In this document: piece after piece, positions 52,991-61,248 of the stretch
Numbering within the stretch: the first letter of the stretch is position 1
Layout: each line of letters begins with the position of its first letter
Source of the DNA: CAZRHR01 sp964578885
Lineage (GTDB): Bacteria; Bacteroidota; Bacteroidia; CAIKAF01
Length of the DNA stretch: 64,000 nt
NCBI GenBank assembly: GCA_964578885.1
Contig: CAZOEO010000003.1
Span: 62,001 to 126,000 of the forward strand
Direction: 5' to 3'
Program-made: the position numbers and the translations under genes
Notes under the pieces: model-generated
What the model was told of the DNA's origin: nothing
Seen by the model: the letters and a program-made list of their open reading frames with translations, nothing else
Databases searched by the model: none

Positions 52991-53484
52991 GCAACGCCGT
53001 TTGGACCAACATGGACGCCCGTGACCGCATTTACCTGATTGGGTTTATGGGCGCGGGAAAAACTACCCGGGGAAAAGAAATCAGTACCCTTTTGGGTTAC
53101 GGCTTCGTGGACATCGACGATTTGGTCGCCGAAGAAGCGGGCATGACCATTCCTGAAATTTTCGCCAAACATGGGGAAAGCTACTTCCGCCAATTGGAAT
53201 GGAAAGTCTTGCAGCGCACCCTGATTTTAGGAAGAACCGTGATTTCCACAGGTGGTGGAACACCTGAAATTCCGGGCGCCATGCATTGGATGAACCGCAA
53301 TGGTTGGACCGCATACATCAAAACGTCCGAAGAAGTGCTAATCGATCGTCTTATGAAGGACCATCGTCCTCGTCCGATGTTGGGCGAAGGCAGAAGCATG
53401 GATACGGTTGAAAAAATTCAAACGTTGTTTCGTCGGCGGGAACCGCTGTATCTGCAATCCAGGCAGATTCTGCTGAATCACTGA
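52987..53484 (+). CDS. aroK: Shikimate kinase
   Basis: AroK phosphorylates shikimate in aromatic amino acid synthesis. The 165-residue protein has Walker A GFMGAGKTT (about 19), the shikimate-binding DIDDLVAEEAG (about 43), GESYFRQLEW (about 62) and STGGGTPE (about 87). An N-terminal extension of about ten residues precedes the domain; a second ATG nine codons in would remove most of it, but the ATGA overlap with dapD favours 52987. Confidence 0.94.
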   Translation: MSNAVWTNMDARDRIYLIGFMGAGKTTRGKEISTLLGYGFVDIDDLVAEEAGMTIPEIFAKHGESYFRQLEWKVLQRTLILGRTVISTGGGTPEIPGAMHWMNRNGWTAYIKTSEEVLIDRLMKDHRPRPMLGEGRSMDTVEKIQTLFRRREPLYLQSRQILLNH

Positions 53485-53700
53485 TTTTAGGTGGCCTGTT
53501 TCCTTTGAACAGGATGTAAAAGCGGTTGAAACCACGTGGCGACAAGGGCGACGGGTTCTTGTCCGGTGTGCGCGCCAGGGGGCGAAGTGGAAAGCCCGGA
53601 ACGCAGTGAGGACTTGGAACAAAGCACCCGGTACCGCCGGTCAGGCGTTTGTGATGGAAGGATTTGGATGGGCGGTAGGCGCCCAAAAAATGAAAATAAT
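53485..53700. repeat. GC-rich intergenic block, possible dispersed element
   Basis: 216 bp between convergent aroK and the cyclase gene. An inverted repeat CCTGTT/AACAGG lies just after aroK, then a purine- and GC-rich block with several short palindromes (for example GGGCG...CGCCC near 53668-53682). Composition differs from the adjacent genes. It codes for nothing recognisable. Confidence 0.4.
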
Positions 53701-54720
53701 TTAGGTATGGATACGGCGGACGGCGTACACGTCCATGGGTTGCATTTTTCCCTTAAGTGGCACACAACCAAGGAGTTCCTCCTTGAAATTTGGGGGGAAT
53801 TGTAATTTCTCCATCAGGGGACCGCTCACGATGAGGTCGGTTTTGTAAGTGGCGCAGACTTCTTCCAGGCGTGACGTGGTGTTGAGTACGTCGCCGTTGT
53901 ACACAATTTCTTTGCGGATGTCGCCGATGAGGGCCACCACGACCGGACCTACGTGGAGTGCGGCGCGGAAGGGCGGCGTCATTCCGTGTTTTTCGATAAA
54001 GTAGGCGCGATTTTTTTCGATGGCGTCGGAAATGTCGAAAAAGCATTTTACGCAGCGGCTATCTTTTATGCCTTTTGCTTCGGGCCAGCAGATGATGATT
54101 TGGTCGCCGACATATTTGTAGATTTCGCCTCGATTTTCGAGAATGGGTCGGGAAACGGCGTGGAAAAAATCGTCCAGAAAGGCGTAGTACCGGGTGTCGC
54201 CCATTTGTTCGGTGATGGTGGTGGAAGCTTTGATATCCAGGAACATCACTACGGTTTGCTGGACTTTAGGTTGGTGGTAAAATCCGAGCAGATACTTGCG
54301 GAATACGCCGTCGCCAAGCAAATCGTCCAACTGAAATAGAAAAACGATGATGATGGAGCTTTTATAGGATTCCAGCATCAGGGAAAGGAACTCGCGATTG
54401 AGGTATTGTGCCACGGAATTTCCTCCCGGGCCATACCAAATGACCAGCCCCAGCGTCAGAAAAAACAGAATAACCACATAAATGGCCAGGGTATACGAGA
54501 TGGATTTGAGAATGAGTCCTACCAGAAAATGGGTGCGCCGCAAAAATTCACGATACACAAAAAGTTCCAGCAATCCGGTCATGAATCCGGCGACAAATCC
54601 CACGCCGGGATAGGTGGGCAACCATTGTCCGGAACTCACCATGGGCACGGAGGATAGAGCCAGCCCCAGCAATCCGGCTTTAAAGCAGTTGCCCCATCGG
54701 CGCGCGTCGTAAACGGTCAT
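53701..54720 (-). CDS. Membrane-anchored adenylate/guanylate cyclase-domain protein
   Basis: The 339-residue protein has about four transmembrane helices (about 10-125) and a C-terminal class III cyclase domain (about 150-335). Metal-binding Asp residues are in VMFLDIKAST (about 159) and YVGDQIIICWP (about 205); the later VVYNGDVLNTTSRLE-like segment (IVYNGDVLNTTSRLEE, about 275) is the usual conserved helix. Both metal Asps are present, so it is probably active. It may signal through cAMP or cGMP, but no receptor is nearby. It starts 12 bp after the YebC gene. Confidence 0.85.
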   Translation of the reverse strand: MTVYDARRWGNCFKAGLLGLALSSVPMVSSGQWLPTYPGVGFVAGFMTGLLELFVYREFLRRTHFLVGLILKSISYTLAIYVVILFFLTLGLVIWYGPGGNSVAQYLNREFLSLMLESYKSSIIIVFLFQLDDLLGDGVFRKYLLGFYHQPKVQQTVVMFLDIKASTTITEQMGDTRYYAFLDDFFHAVSRPILENRGEIYKYVGDQIIICWPEAKGIKDSRCVKCFFDISDAIEKNRAYFIEKHGMTPPFRAALHVGPVVVALIGDIRKEIVYNGDVLNTTSRLEEVCATYKTDLIVSGPLMEKLQFPPNFKEELLGCVPLKGKMQPMDVYAVRRIHT

Positions 54721-54732
54721 GTAAAAAGGCGA

Positions 54733-55440
54733 TTAGCCGATGTTGTGAAACACTTCGGTCACATCGTCGTCGTCTTCGAAACGTTCCAGCATTTTTTGGA
54801 GTTCTTCCATTTGTTCATCATTGAGCTCAACGGTATTGAGTGGAATGCGTCGCAAGCTGGAATTGAGTACTTCTACGCCCATGGTTTCGAGGGCATGTTG
54901 CATTTTTCCGAAATCTTCGAAAGCGGTGTACACGAAGATGGAGCCATCGTCTTCACCAATGTCTTCAGCGCCGTAATCGATGAGGGCCAATTCTAATTCT
55001 TCGAGGTCTTGGTCGGTGGCTTTAATTTCGAACACGCCTCTGCGGTTGAAAAGAAAATCCAGGGAGCCGCTGGTTCCGAGAGATCCGCCGCCCCGGTTGA
55101 AGTACATGCGGATATTGGCCACGGTGCGTGTGGGATTATCGGTGGCGGTTTCTACCACAATGGCAATGCCGTGTGGGCCGTAACCTTCATACACGACTTC
55201 TTGGAGGTCTGCATCTTGTTTGTTGAAGGCACGGTGAATGGCTGCTTCGATGCGGTCTTTGGGCATGTTCACGGCCTTGGCATTCTGAATAATGGCCCGG
55301 AGTTTCGTATTGGTTTCCGGATCGGGACCTCCTGCCTTTACGGCGATAGAGATTTCCTTTCCAAACTTGGTGAAAAGCTTGGAAACCTTGTTGTTACGCG
55401 CAAAAATTTTGTGCTTTCTTTTTTCGAAAATCCGTCCCAT
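54733..55440 (-). CDS. YebC/PmpR (TACO1-like) translational/transcriptional regulator
   Basis: The 235-residue protein has the family start (MGRIFEKRKHKIFARN in place of the usual AGHSKW), NVPKDRIEAAI-like VNMPKDRIEAAIHRA (about 58), YEGYGPHGIAIVVE (about 84), FNRGGGSLGTSGSLDFLF (about 112) and an acidic C-terminus. The family was named for DNA-binding regulators and more recently linked to relief of ribosome stalling at prolines. It is first in a pair with the cyclase gene. Confidence 0.93.
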   Translation of the reverse strand: MGRIFEKRKHKIFARNNKVSKLFTKFGKEISIAVKAGGPDPETNTKLRAIIQNAKAVNMPKDRIEAAIHRAFNKQDADLQEVVYEGYGPHGIAIVVETATDNPTRTVANIRMYFNRGGGSLGTSGSLDFLFNRRGVFEIKATDQDLEELELALIDYGAEDIGEDDGSIFVYTAFEDFGKMQHALETMGVEVLNSSLRRIPLNTVELNDEQMEELQKMLERFEDDDDVTEVFHNIG

Positions 55441-55486
55441 ACGTCAAATGAATGAGGAACAAAATTAAGGTTTTCCTTGGATTTTT

Positions 55487-56269
55487 TTAAAGGAATCCCA
55501 AACACAATAATGCGCCCACACCTAAGAGCACAAAACCTACAATGTATTGAAGTAGAGAAATGGACAGGATGTTGAGCATCCTCTTTCCAAGCAAGGCGGA
55601 GGCAGCGGCGGCGCAGACCGCCACCACAATGTCATCGACGTATTCCCAACGGGTCTCTGTGATGAGCGTTTCTGCATACCTGAACATGCGTACGAAGTCG
55701 GCCAAAATGGAAATCCAAATCATGGTGGCGATGTACGTCGCCGGAGAAATCTGGGTTCTCACCAGAAAAAGTGCACGAAAAGCACCGTGCGTACCGGACA
55801 AGCCGCCCAACAAACCGGCGGCCACGCCACTAGGCGTAATCCAATCAGAAGAAAAAGAAAAGTTAGACCAACGCGGCAGCAAAGTAAGGAAGGCCGACAT
55901 CAGGAGTAAACCTCCGAGGACAGCATCGAGTAGGAAAATACTCCTTTCTGTTCCCAACCAAGAATGGGTAAAAATGGGTTCATTCCACGCCAATTGTCGC
56001 AGAATCCAACTACCTAATGCAGCAAAGATTAAAGCGGGTATTCCGAATCGAACAAACAGGGTTCCATTAATTTCTTTCCGGAGAAGGGACAAACGAAAAC
56101 CATTGGTGGTCAGATGCACCAGTCCCGAAAGGGACACCGCATAATCAATCGGAAAAAACCAGGCCAACAGCGGAGTCATGAATAGGGCGAACCCAAAGCC
56201 CGAGAAAAAGGTGACCAGGCCAATCAAAAAACTACATAATCCAATCCAAATCACCTCCATCTCAATCAC
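55487..56269 (-). CDS. TauE/SafE-family sulfite/anion exporter permease
   Basis: The 260-residue membrane protein has about eight helices and the two family repeats, with FLIGLVTFFSGFGFALFMTP at the N-terminus and PSGVAAGLLGGLSGTHGAFRA (about 145-166) opening the second half. Family members move sulfite, sulfoacetate or related anions; substrate not inferable. It has no close neighbour on the same strand within 45 bp on the downstream side (YebC), so the two may be one transcript. Confidence 0.88.
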   Translation of the reverse strand: MIEMEVIWIGLCSFLIGLVTFFSGFGFALFMTPLLAWFFPIDYAVSLSGLVHLTTNGFRLSLLRKEINGTLFVRFGIPALIFAALGSWILRQLAWNEPIFTHSWLGTERSIFLLDAVLGGLLLMSAFLTLLPRWSNFSFSSDWITPSGVAAGLLGGLSGTHGAFRALFLVRTQISPATYIATMIWISILADFVRMFRYAETLITETRWEYVDDIVVAVCAAAASALLGKRMLNILSISLLQYIVGFVLLGVGALLCLGFL

Positions 56270-56418
56270 CCATGTTTTTGTACCTGCCAGCAGGAAAATT
56301 TAGAGCGGGCAAATCTAAGGACACAAATGCATTCTCCAACTATTTCAACAACATTTTTCATGTTTTAACACATCTATCCTACAATGTAGAAAAATTCCTG
56401 TAATTAAATAATCATCAA

Positions 56419-56447
56419 CAAAAAAGGCGTCGTTTTCAGACGCCTTT
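56419..56447 (-). terminator. Intrinsic terminator of the DUF4476 gene
   Basis: Nine-bp perfect stem (56423-56431 with 56439-56447) with a loop of seven; on the minus strand the T run continues beyond it. It lies about 20 bp past the DUF4476 stop. Confidence 0.88.
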
Positions 56448-56468
56448 CCTTCAAATGCAAGTCTGAAT

Positions 56469-57602
56469 TTATCTCTTACTATTTACAAAACGGGTAAGAT
56501 CTGTTTTACTGGAATCAAAGGAAAACACATCGTTCACTTTGAAGTAATCAGTGGGATTAGTACAAAAATCATAGGCAAACTTAGCCAAATCCAGTCGAGA
56601 TGAATCAAAAGAGAATAATCGGCAAAGCTCCATGATTTGATTCACGGTAAAGCATTTCTTGGCTTGCAAAATGCTTTTGGCCTGGGTAAGCCGACTGGCA
56701 TCGAAGCTCACTTTCTTCAAACTCGCCAAAATGTCATTGAAATCTTGCACGCTCACACTGCAAACCGGTGCTGCAGGCGGAACCGGAGGAGGATTCGGCG
56801 TATTTACGCCTCCGGGTTGTCCGTTCAGAAAACGGGTAAATTCCTGTCGTACATTATTCAGCGTAAATAAATACTGGCATTGCTCAAACTGTTCCACATC
56901 AAAGGTGGTGTTGTACATGCTGCGCACAAAATCTAAACGTTGCGATTCGCTCTGAATCAACGTAGCCAAACGCATGATTTGCCCCACGGAGGCACATTTT
57001 CCTACCACCCGACCTCGCAAAGCACTCATCCGGTTGGCGTCGCCGCTTAATGAAAAAACAGCTTGTGCCGTTTCTTCAAATACAAATTGGGTCATGGGCT
57101 CCATGCACATGGTTCTTCCCAGATAATCTGCCACATTCGGATAAGGCAAATTGGGAAACGACAAAGCGGGTGCGGGCGGCGGCGGCAACACTGGCGTGGT
57201 GGGCTGCGTGGGTGTCGGGGTAATCACCACCGTTCCATGCCGCTGATCCTGCACATAATCATGCAAACGCATCACCATGCTCAAACTGCCGAAACCATCA
57301 TAGACGTCATAAAAATTAGCCTGGTCGGTTACACGCGGCCACACCGCAACAGCCACAGAATATTTATCCTGATCGTCGGCCAATAAAACTAGAAGTTGTT
57401 TCACCTGGGCAGAAGACACGCATTGATTGGTGGTAAAATTCCTCACCATGTTCAGCCGGCGAGATTGATCCGGCATGGCAGAAATTTGCTGCACTCGCTG
57501 CTGAAACACGGCGTTCGATACGGGCAAGGTGCAGGGCGATTGGGCTTGCACCCCCATCCAGCTTGCACAAATGGCGACTAAGGTAACATGCTTAAAATCC
57601 AT
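56469..57602 (-). CDS. Secreted protein with three DUF4476-like repeats
   Basis: The 377-residue product has a signal peptide (MDFKHVTLVAICASWMGVQAQ) and three similar helical modules (about 23-125, 170-265 and 280-377), each built of CTxxV..FxxxxxxxSxxxxxLxxAKxxxxxxCxTxxQxxxLxxLFxxDxxRLDFAKxAY. The modules are separated by Pro-rich linkers (VITPTPTQPTTP near 125; TPNPPPVPPAAP near 268). DUF4476 is common in Bacteroidota secreted proteins; function unknown. It has its own terminator and no close same-strand gene downstream. Confidence 0.8.
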   Translation of the reverse strand: MDFKHVTLVAICASWMGVQAQSPCTLPVSNAVFQQRVQQISAMPDQSRRLNMVRNFTTNQCVSSAQVKQLLVLLADDQDKYSVAVAVWPRVTDQANFYDVYDGFGSLSMVMRLHDYVQDQRHGTVVITPTPTQPTTPVLPPPPAPALSFPNLPYPNVADYLGRTMCMEPMTQFVFEETAQAVFSLSGDANRMSALRGRVVGKCASVGQIMRLATLIQSESQRLDFVRSMYNTTFDVEQFEQCQYLFTLNNVRQEFTRFLNGQPGGVNTPNPPPVPPAAPVCSVSVQDFNDILASLKKVSFDASRLTQAKSILQAKKCFTVNQIMELCRLFSFDSSRLDLAKFAYDFCTNPTDYFKVNDVFSFDSSKTDLTRFVNSKR

Positions 57603-57648
57603 CGTTTTAATATTTTTTACAAAACATTTTCAATTATTGTGCCGAAAA

Positions 57649-58248
57649 TTAAGACGGGTTTCGGGTTTCATTCCATGTTTGATATTGGATGCTTCGTTCG
57701 GGCCATTCGGCAGGTGGCGCTTGCAAAGGCTCCACTTCCCGCAAGCCATTCCGACATTGGTCCGGCAACTGCTGATACAAGGCGGTACCTTTCGTTTTCC
57801 AGGAAATCATGTGATCGCTCACTTCCTTGATGATTTTGGCGGGATTTCCTACCACCAGAGATTTCGGCGGAATATCCATATCGGCCGGAACAAAAGCCAG
57901 GGCACCGATGATGCTGTTGGCGCCCACTTTCACCCGATCCATCACCACCGCATTCATGCCCACCAACACATTTTCGCCAATTTCCGCACCATGAATCACA
58001 GCGCCATGCCCAATATGCGCGCCTTGTCTCAAATGTACCGCTACCCCGGGAAACATGTGCACCACGCAGTTTTCCTGAATATTACATCCATCTTCCACAA
58101 AAATACCACCCCAATCGCCGCGCAACACGGCACCAGGCCCCACATACACTTTATCACCAAGGACCACCTGCCCAATCACCGTGGCCTGCGGATGCACAAA
58201 AGCTCCGGGATGCACCACCGGAATAAAATCTTCGAACGCAAAAATCAT
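57649..58248 (-). CDS. paaY: PaaY-like hexapeptide-repeat thioesterase
   Basis: The 199-residue protein is a left-handed beta-helix of hexapeptide repeats with the gamma-carbonic-anhydrase-type His residues (NCVVHMFPG, HIGHGAVIHG; about 62-87). The N-terminus IPVVHPGAFVHPQATVIG and the C-terminal tail (about 170-199) match PaaY, a thioesterase that clears dead-end CoA esters in phenylacetate catabolism. The neighbouring paaJIHG genes make PaaY more likely than a carbonic anhydrase. It is separated from paaJ by 190 bp of non-coding DNA. Confidence 0.85.
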   Translation of the reverse strand: MIFAFEDFIPVVHPGAFVHPQATVIGQVVLGDKVYVGPGAVLRGDWGGIFVEDGCNIQENCVVHMFPGVAVHLRQGAHIGHGAVIHGAEIGENVLVGMNAVVMDRVKVGANSIIGALAFVPADMDIPPKSLVVGNPAKIIKEVSDHMISWKTKGTALYQQLPDQCRNGLREVEPLQAPPAEWPERSIQYQTWNETRNPS

Positions 58249-58438
58249 GGAAAAAAAATTCTGATTGTTAATAGGTCGTTAACTGGGGCGCTTATCCGTC
58301 TACAGCTGCTACTCCTCGTTGGCCGACTGGCAAATCCGGGGCTGTGGGGTCTTCGTACCTCAGCCTCCTCGCCCACGGCATTGCAGGCCGGCCTCCTGCG
58401 GGGTATTCGCCTTCGCCGGGCGCCGACATCCGTCCGAA
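58249..58438. repeat. GC-rich spacer inside the paa cluster, possible dispersed element
   Basis: Unlike the tight spacing elsewhere in the cluster, 190 bp separate paaJ from paaY. The block is GC-rich, contains short palindromes (GGCCGGCC near 58389; GGCGAAGGCG on the minus strand near 58413), and has no coding features. Confidence 0.4.
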
Positions 58439-59644
58439 TTACACTCTTTCCAACACGACAGCATATCCTTGTCCCACGCCAATGCACATGGCACAAAGCG
58501 CGTATTTTTTTCCGGATCGCTGCAATTCACGGGAAGCGGTGAGCAACAAACGGGCGCCCGTCATGCCCAGTGGATGCCCAAGCGCAATGGCTCCGCCGTT
58601 TGGATTTAATCGTGAATCATCATCTGCTATGCCCAAAGTACGGGTGCAAGCCAGGGTCTGAATGGCAAATGCCTCATTGAATTCAAGCAAATCCATGTCG
58701 TCCAGCGTTAATCCCGCACGTTTCAATGCCAATCTGGACGCTTCCACCGGCCCAATGCCCATAACACCGGGTGCGACGCCTGTAACGGCAGAAGCCGCCA
58801 TGCGGCTGAGCGGCTTTAATCCGTAATCCGCTACGGCCGTGCCGGAAGCCATGAGCAAAGCAGCCGCTCCGTCATTTAATCCGGAAGCATTTCCGGCCGT
58901 GACAGTTCCATCTTTTCGGAAGGCCGCTTTTAATCGTGCCAAGCCCTCCAGGGTAGTTTCCGGCTTGATGAATTCATCCTGCTCCACCCATTTGGGATCA
59001 CCCTTTTTCACGGGAATTTGCACCGGAATTATTTCTTCTTTGAAAATGCCGGCGGCTTGTGCCCTGGCAGCTTTTTGCTGCGAAGCAAGGGCAAAAGCAT
59101 CTTGGTCCTCCCGACTTACGGATACCAGCGTTTGTAAATTTTCTGCCGTTTCGCCCATGGCCTCTGTGCCATATTGGGCTTGTAATGCCGGATTAATGAA
59201 GCGCCAGCCAAAGCTGGTATCGAACATCTGCGCATCGCGGCCAAAGGCGGTACTGGTTTTGGAAATCACCCAAGGTCCGCGGGTCATATGCTCTACCCCA
59301 CCGGCAATCACCAAATGGGCTTCACCGGATTTAATGGCCCTGGTGGCCTGCACGGCGGCCGACATTCCGGAAGCACAAAGCCGGTTCACGGTTTCACCCG
59401 GCACGGTAACGGGTAATCCAGCCAACAATAATGCCATGCGGGCTACATTCCGATTGTCTTCTCCGGCCTGGTTGGCGCATCCCAAAATCACATCATCAAT
59501 GCGATCCGGGGGAACGGAAGTCTGCCTTTGCATCAACTCCCGGATGACACCTGCGGCTAAATCGTCTGCTCTCACTGTAGATAAGGCACCTCCAAAATTG
59601 CCAATGGGTGTGCGTACGCCATCTATGATATAAGCTTGTTCCAT
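58439..59644 (-). CDS. paaJ: 3-oxoadipyl-CoA thiolase
   Basis: Thiolase releasing acetyl-CoA from 3-oxoadipyl-CoA (and acting on 3-oxo-5,6-dehydrosuberyl-CoA) in phenylacetate catabolism. The 401-residue protein has the nucleophile in VNRLCASGMSAA (about 89), GGVEHMTRGPWVISK with the PaaJ/PcaF-type MTRGPWV (about 115), the His in GGAIALGHPLGMTGAR (about 355) and the second Cys in YALCAMCIGVGQG (about 387). These residues fit PaaJ/PcaF rather than a general acetyl-CoA acetyltransferase. paaI is 6 bp upstream. Confidence 0.92.
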   Translation of the reverse strand: MEQAYIIDGVRTPIGNFGGALSTVRADDLAAGVIRELMQRQTSVPPDRIDDVILGCANQAGEDNRNVARMALLLAGLPVTVPGETVNRLCASGMSAAVQATRAIKSGEAHLVIAGGVEHMTRGPWVISKTSTAFGRDAQMFDTSFGWRFINPALQAQYGTEAMGETAENLQTLVSVSREDQDAFALASQQKAARAQAAGIFKEEIIPVQIPVKKGDPKWVEQDEFIKPETTLEGLARLKAAFRKDGTVTAGNASGLNDGAAALLMASGTAVADYGLKPLSRMAASAVTGVAPGVMGIGPVEASRLALKRAGLTLDDMDLLEFNEAFAIQTLACTRTLGIADDDSRLNPNGGAIALGHPLGMTGARLLLTASRELQRSGKKYALCAMCIGVGQGYAVVLERV

Positions 59645-59650
59645 GATATT

Positions 59651-60082
59651 TTATTCGTTCGTTTCTGAAAACCAATTCTTTCCTGTTCTAAACACGGTTC
59701 CTTTAAACAAAGCCACCGTTTTCTGATCGCTGGTGCGCACTATGGTAACCCTGTACCGGGCAAATGTTTTGGCACATTGTTCTTCTACGGCCTCTGCACG
59801 CAATTCATCGCCAACAAAGGTGGGGGCGGTATGGGAGATGGACGTTTCTACCGAAACACATTGAACGCCATGGCCATTGGCCGCGAAAGCAAGACATGAA
59901 TCGGCCAGTGCATAGGAAATGCCACCATGAGCCATGTGAAAACCATTGAGCATGTCGGGTTGTATCACCATTTGAAGGACACAATGCCCGGGTCCGGTTT
60001 CCAAAACCTGTATGCCCAACCATTTAGAAAAGGCATCTTCCTGCATCATGCGGGTCACCACCCTTTCGCTGAGATTATGCAT
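59651..60082 (-). CDS. paaI: Phenylacetate pathway thioesterase PaaI
   Basis: Hotdog-fold thioesterase that rescues CoA from aberrant (hydroxy)phenylacetyl-CoA. The 143-residue protein from ATG 60082 has the substrate/catalytic block MLNGFHMAHGGISYALADSC (split about 42-61) and VSVETSISHTAPTFVGD (about 72). The frame is open upstream to 60133, but the start at 60082 gives the family N-terminus and overlaps the paaH stop by 8 bp. Confidence 0.9.
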   Translation of the reverse strand: MHNLSERVVTRMMQEDAFSKWLGIQVLETGPGHCVLQMVIQPDMLNGFHMAHGGISYALADSCLAFAANGHGVQCVSVETSISHTAPTFVGDELRAEAVEEQCAKTFARYRVTIVRTSDQKTVALFKGTVFRTGKNWFSETNE

Positions 60083-61235
60083 GAAAAAAACGTTCTCCGT
60101 TTTGTTGCATCCAGCGAAGCAAAGGCGAAGCACGATAGCGGTCTTCGTGATAAAGTTGATACAACATATCCAATTGTTTCAGCAGTTTATCTGCACCCCA
60201 TTCGTCGGCCCATTGCAGTAATCCTTTGGGATAGTTCACTCCAAATTGCATGGCCCAATCGATTTCCTGAGCCGAAGCGATGTTGAGATAACAAGCATCG
60301 GCGGCTTCGTTCATAAGCATGGCCAGAATGCGTTCCTGAATAAAGGTGGCTTTTTCCTCAGATAAGGTTATTTCTTCTTCAGTGGCCCTTGGATAGGAAT
60401 AATATCCTTGTCCGGTTTTCCGTCCCAGCCGACCTGCTTCTACCAATCGTTTTTGGGTAAAAGAGGGGCGATATCTCGGATCAAACCAAAATTCCCGGAA
60501 GACAGATTCCGTAACCGCGAAATTCACATCGTTTCCGATGAAATCCATGAGCTCAAACGGTCCCATTTTAAAACCGGCTTTTTTCATGGCGGCATCTATT
60601 TCATGGAAATTCGCCAATCCTTCCTCATAAATTCGGAGGGCTTCTCCATAAAATGGTCTGGCGATTCTATTCACGATAAAGCCTGGAGTGTCTTTGGCCA
60701 AAACGGTAATTTTTCCCCAGGCTTTCATTTGTTCGGCGACCTGTTCGGCCAATCCGGGTCGGGTGGCCACTCCGGGAATAATTTCCACCAGCTTCATCAA
60801 CGTGGCGGGATTAAAAAAATGGACACCCAGAAAACGTTCCGGCTTTTTGAGTACGGCACCCAAAGAGGCAATGCTCAAAGAAGAGGTATTGGAAGCCAAA
60901 ACAGCATCTGGTGCCACCACCATTTCGATGCGTCGGAACAAATCCGATTTTATGTCCTTTTGCTCTACAATGGCCTCAATAACCAAATCGCAACCGGCCA
61001 TGCCCTCTGGACTGGTGGTTATTTGAATATTTTGTAGGATTACATCGGCTTTTTCACGGCTAAGTTGCCCTTTATCTATGGATTTCTGGAGATTGGCGGC
61101 AATGCGTTCCAGCAATTTATGATTGGGATTGGCGTCCCATCCGATGACTTTGCATCCTGCGCGAGCCGCAACTTCCACAATACCACCGCCCATGGCGCCT
61201 AAACCAGCAACTCCAACAACTTCAAATGTTTGCAT
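60075..61235 (-). CDS. paaH: 3-hydroxyadipyl-CoA (3-hydroxyacyl-CoA) dehydrogenase
   Basis: NAD-dependent oxidation of 3-hydroxyadipyl-CoA to 3-oxoadipyl-CoA. The 386-residue protein has the Rossmann motif GVAGLGAMGGGIVE (about 8-21), the catalytic His in LGVHFFNPATLMKLVEII (about 136-153), and two C-terminal 3HCDH domains (about 185-270 and 300-380), one more than the short enzymes, as in PaaH. ATG 61235 was chosen; earlier codons in the frame lie in paaG's untranslated spacer. It is 13 bp after paaG. Confidence 0.92.
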   Translation of the reverse strand: MQTFEVVGVAGLGAMGGGIVEVAARAGCKVIGWDANPNHKLLERIAANLQKSIDKGQLSREKADVILQNIQITTSPEGMAGCDLVIEAIVEQKDIKSDLFRRIEMVVAPDAVLASNTSSLSIASLGAVLKKPERFLGVHFFNPATLMKLVEIIPGVATRPGLAEQVAEQMKAWGKITVLAKDTPGFIVNRIARPFYGEALRIYEEGLANFHEIDAAMKKAGFKMGPFELMDFIGNDVNFAVTESVFREFWFDPRYRPSFTQKRLVEAGRLGRKTGQGYYSYPRATEEEITLSEEKATFIQERILAMLMNEAADACYLNIASAQEIDWAMQFGVNYPKGLLQWADEWGADKLLKQLDMLYQLYHEDRYRASPLLRWMQQNGERFFHA

Positions 61236-61248
61236 AATTATGGATGGT

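Noticed and set aside
53640..53700. Hairpin GGGCG/CGCCC as a terminator of the cyclase gene
   Set aside because: On the minus strand the T run precedes the hairpin instead of following it.
57649..58248. Annotation as gamma-carbonic anhydrase
   Set aside because: The fold and His pattern are shared, but the C-terminal tail and the position beside paaJIHG support PaaY.
57529..58542. A 337-codon open frame on the plus strand
   Set aside because: It lies antisense to the DUF4476 and paaY genes, has no protein-like domains, and spans two real genes and their spacer. It is a compositional shadow.
58839..59633. A 264-codon open frame on the plus strand
   Set aside because: Fully antisense to paaJ, which has clear thiolase motifs; no similarity to any family was recognised in the plus-strand translation.
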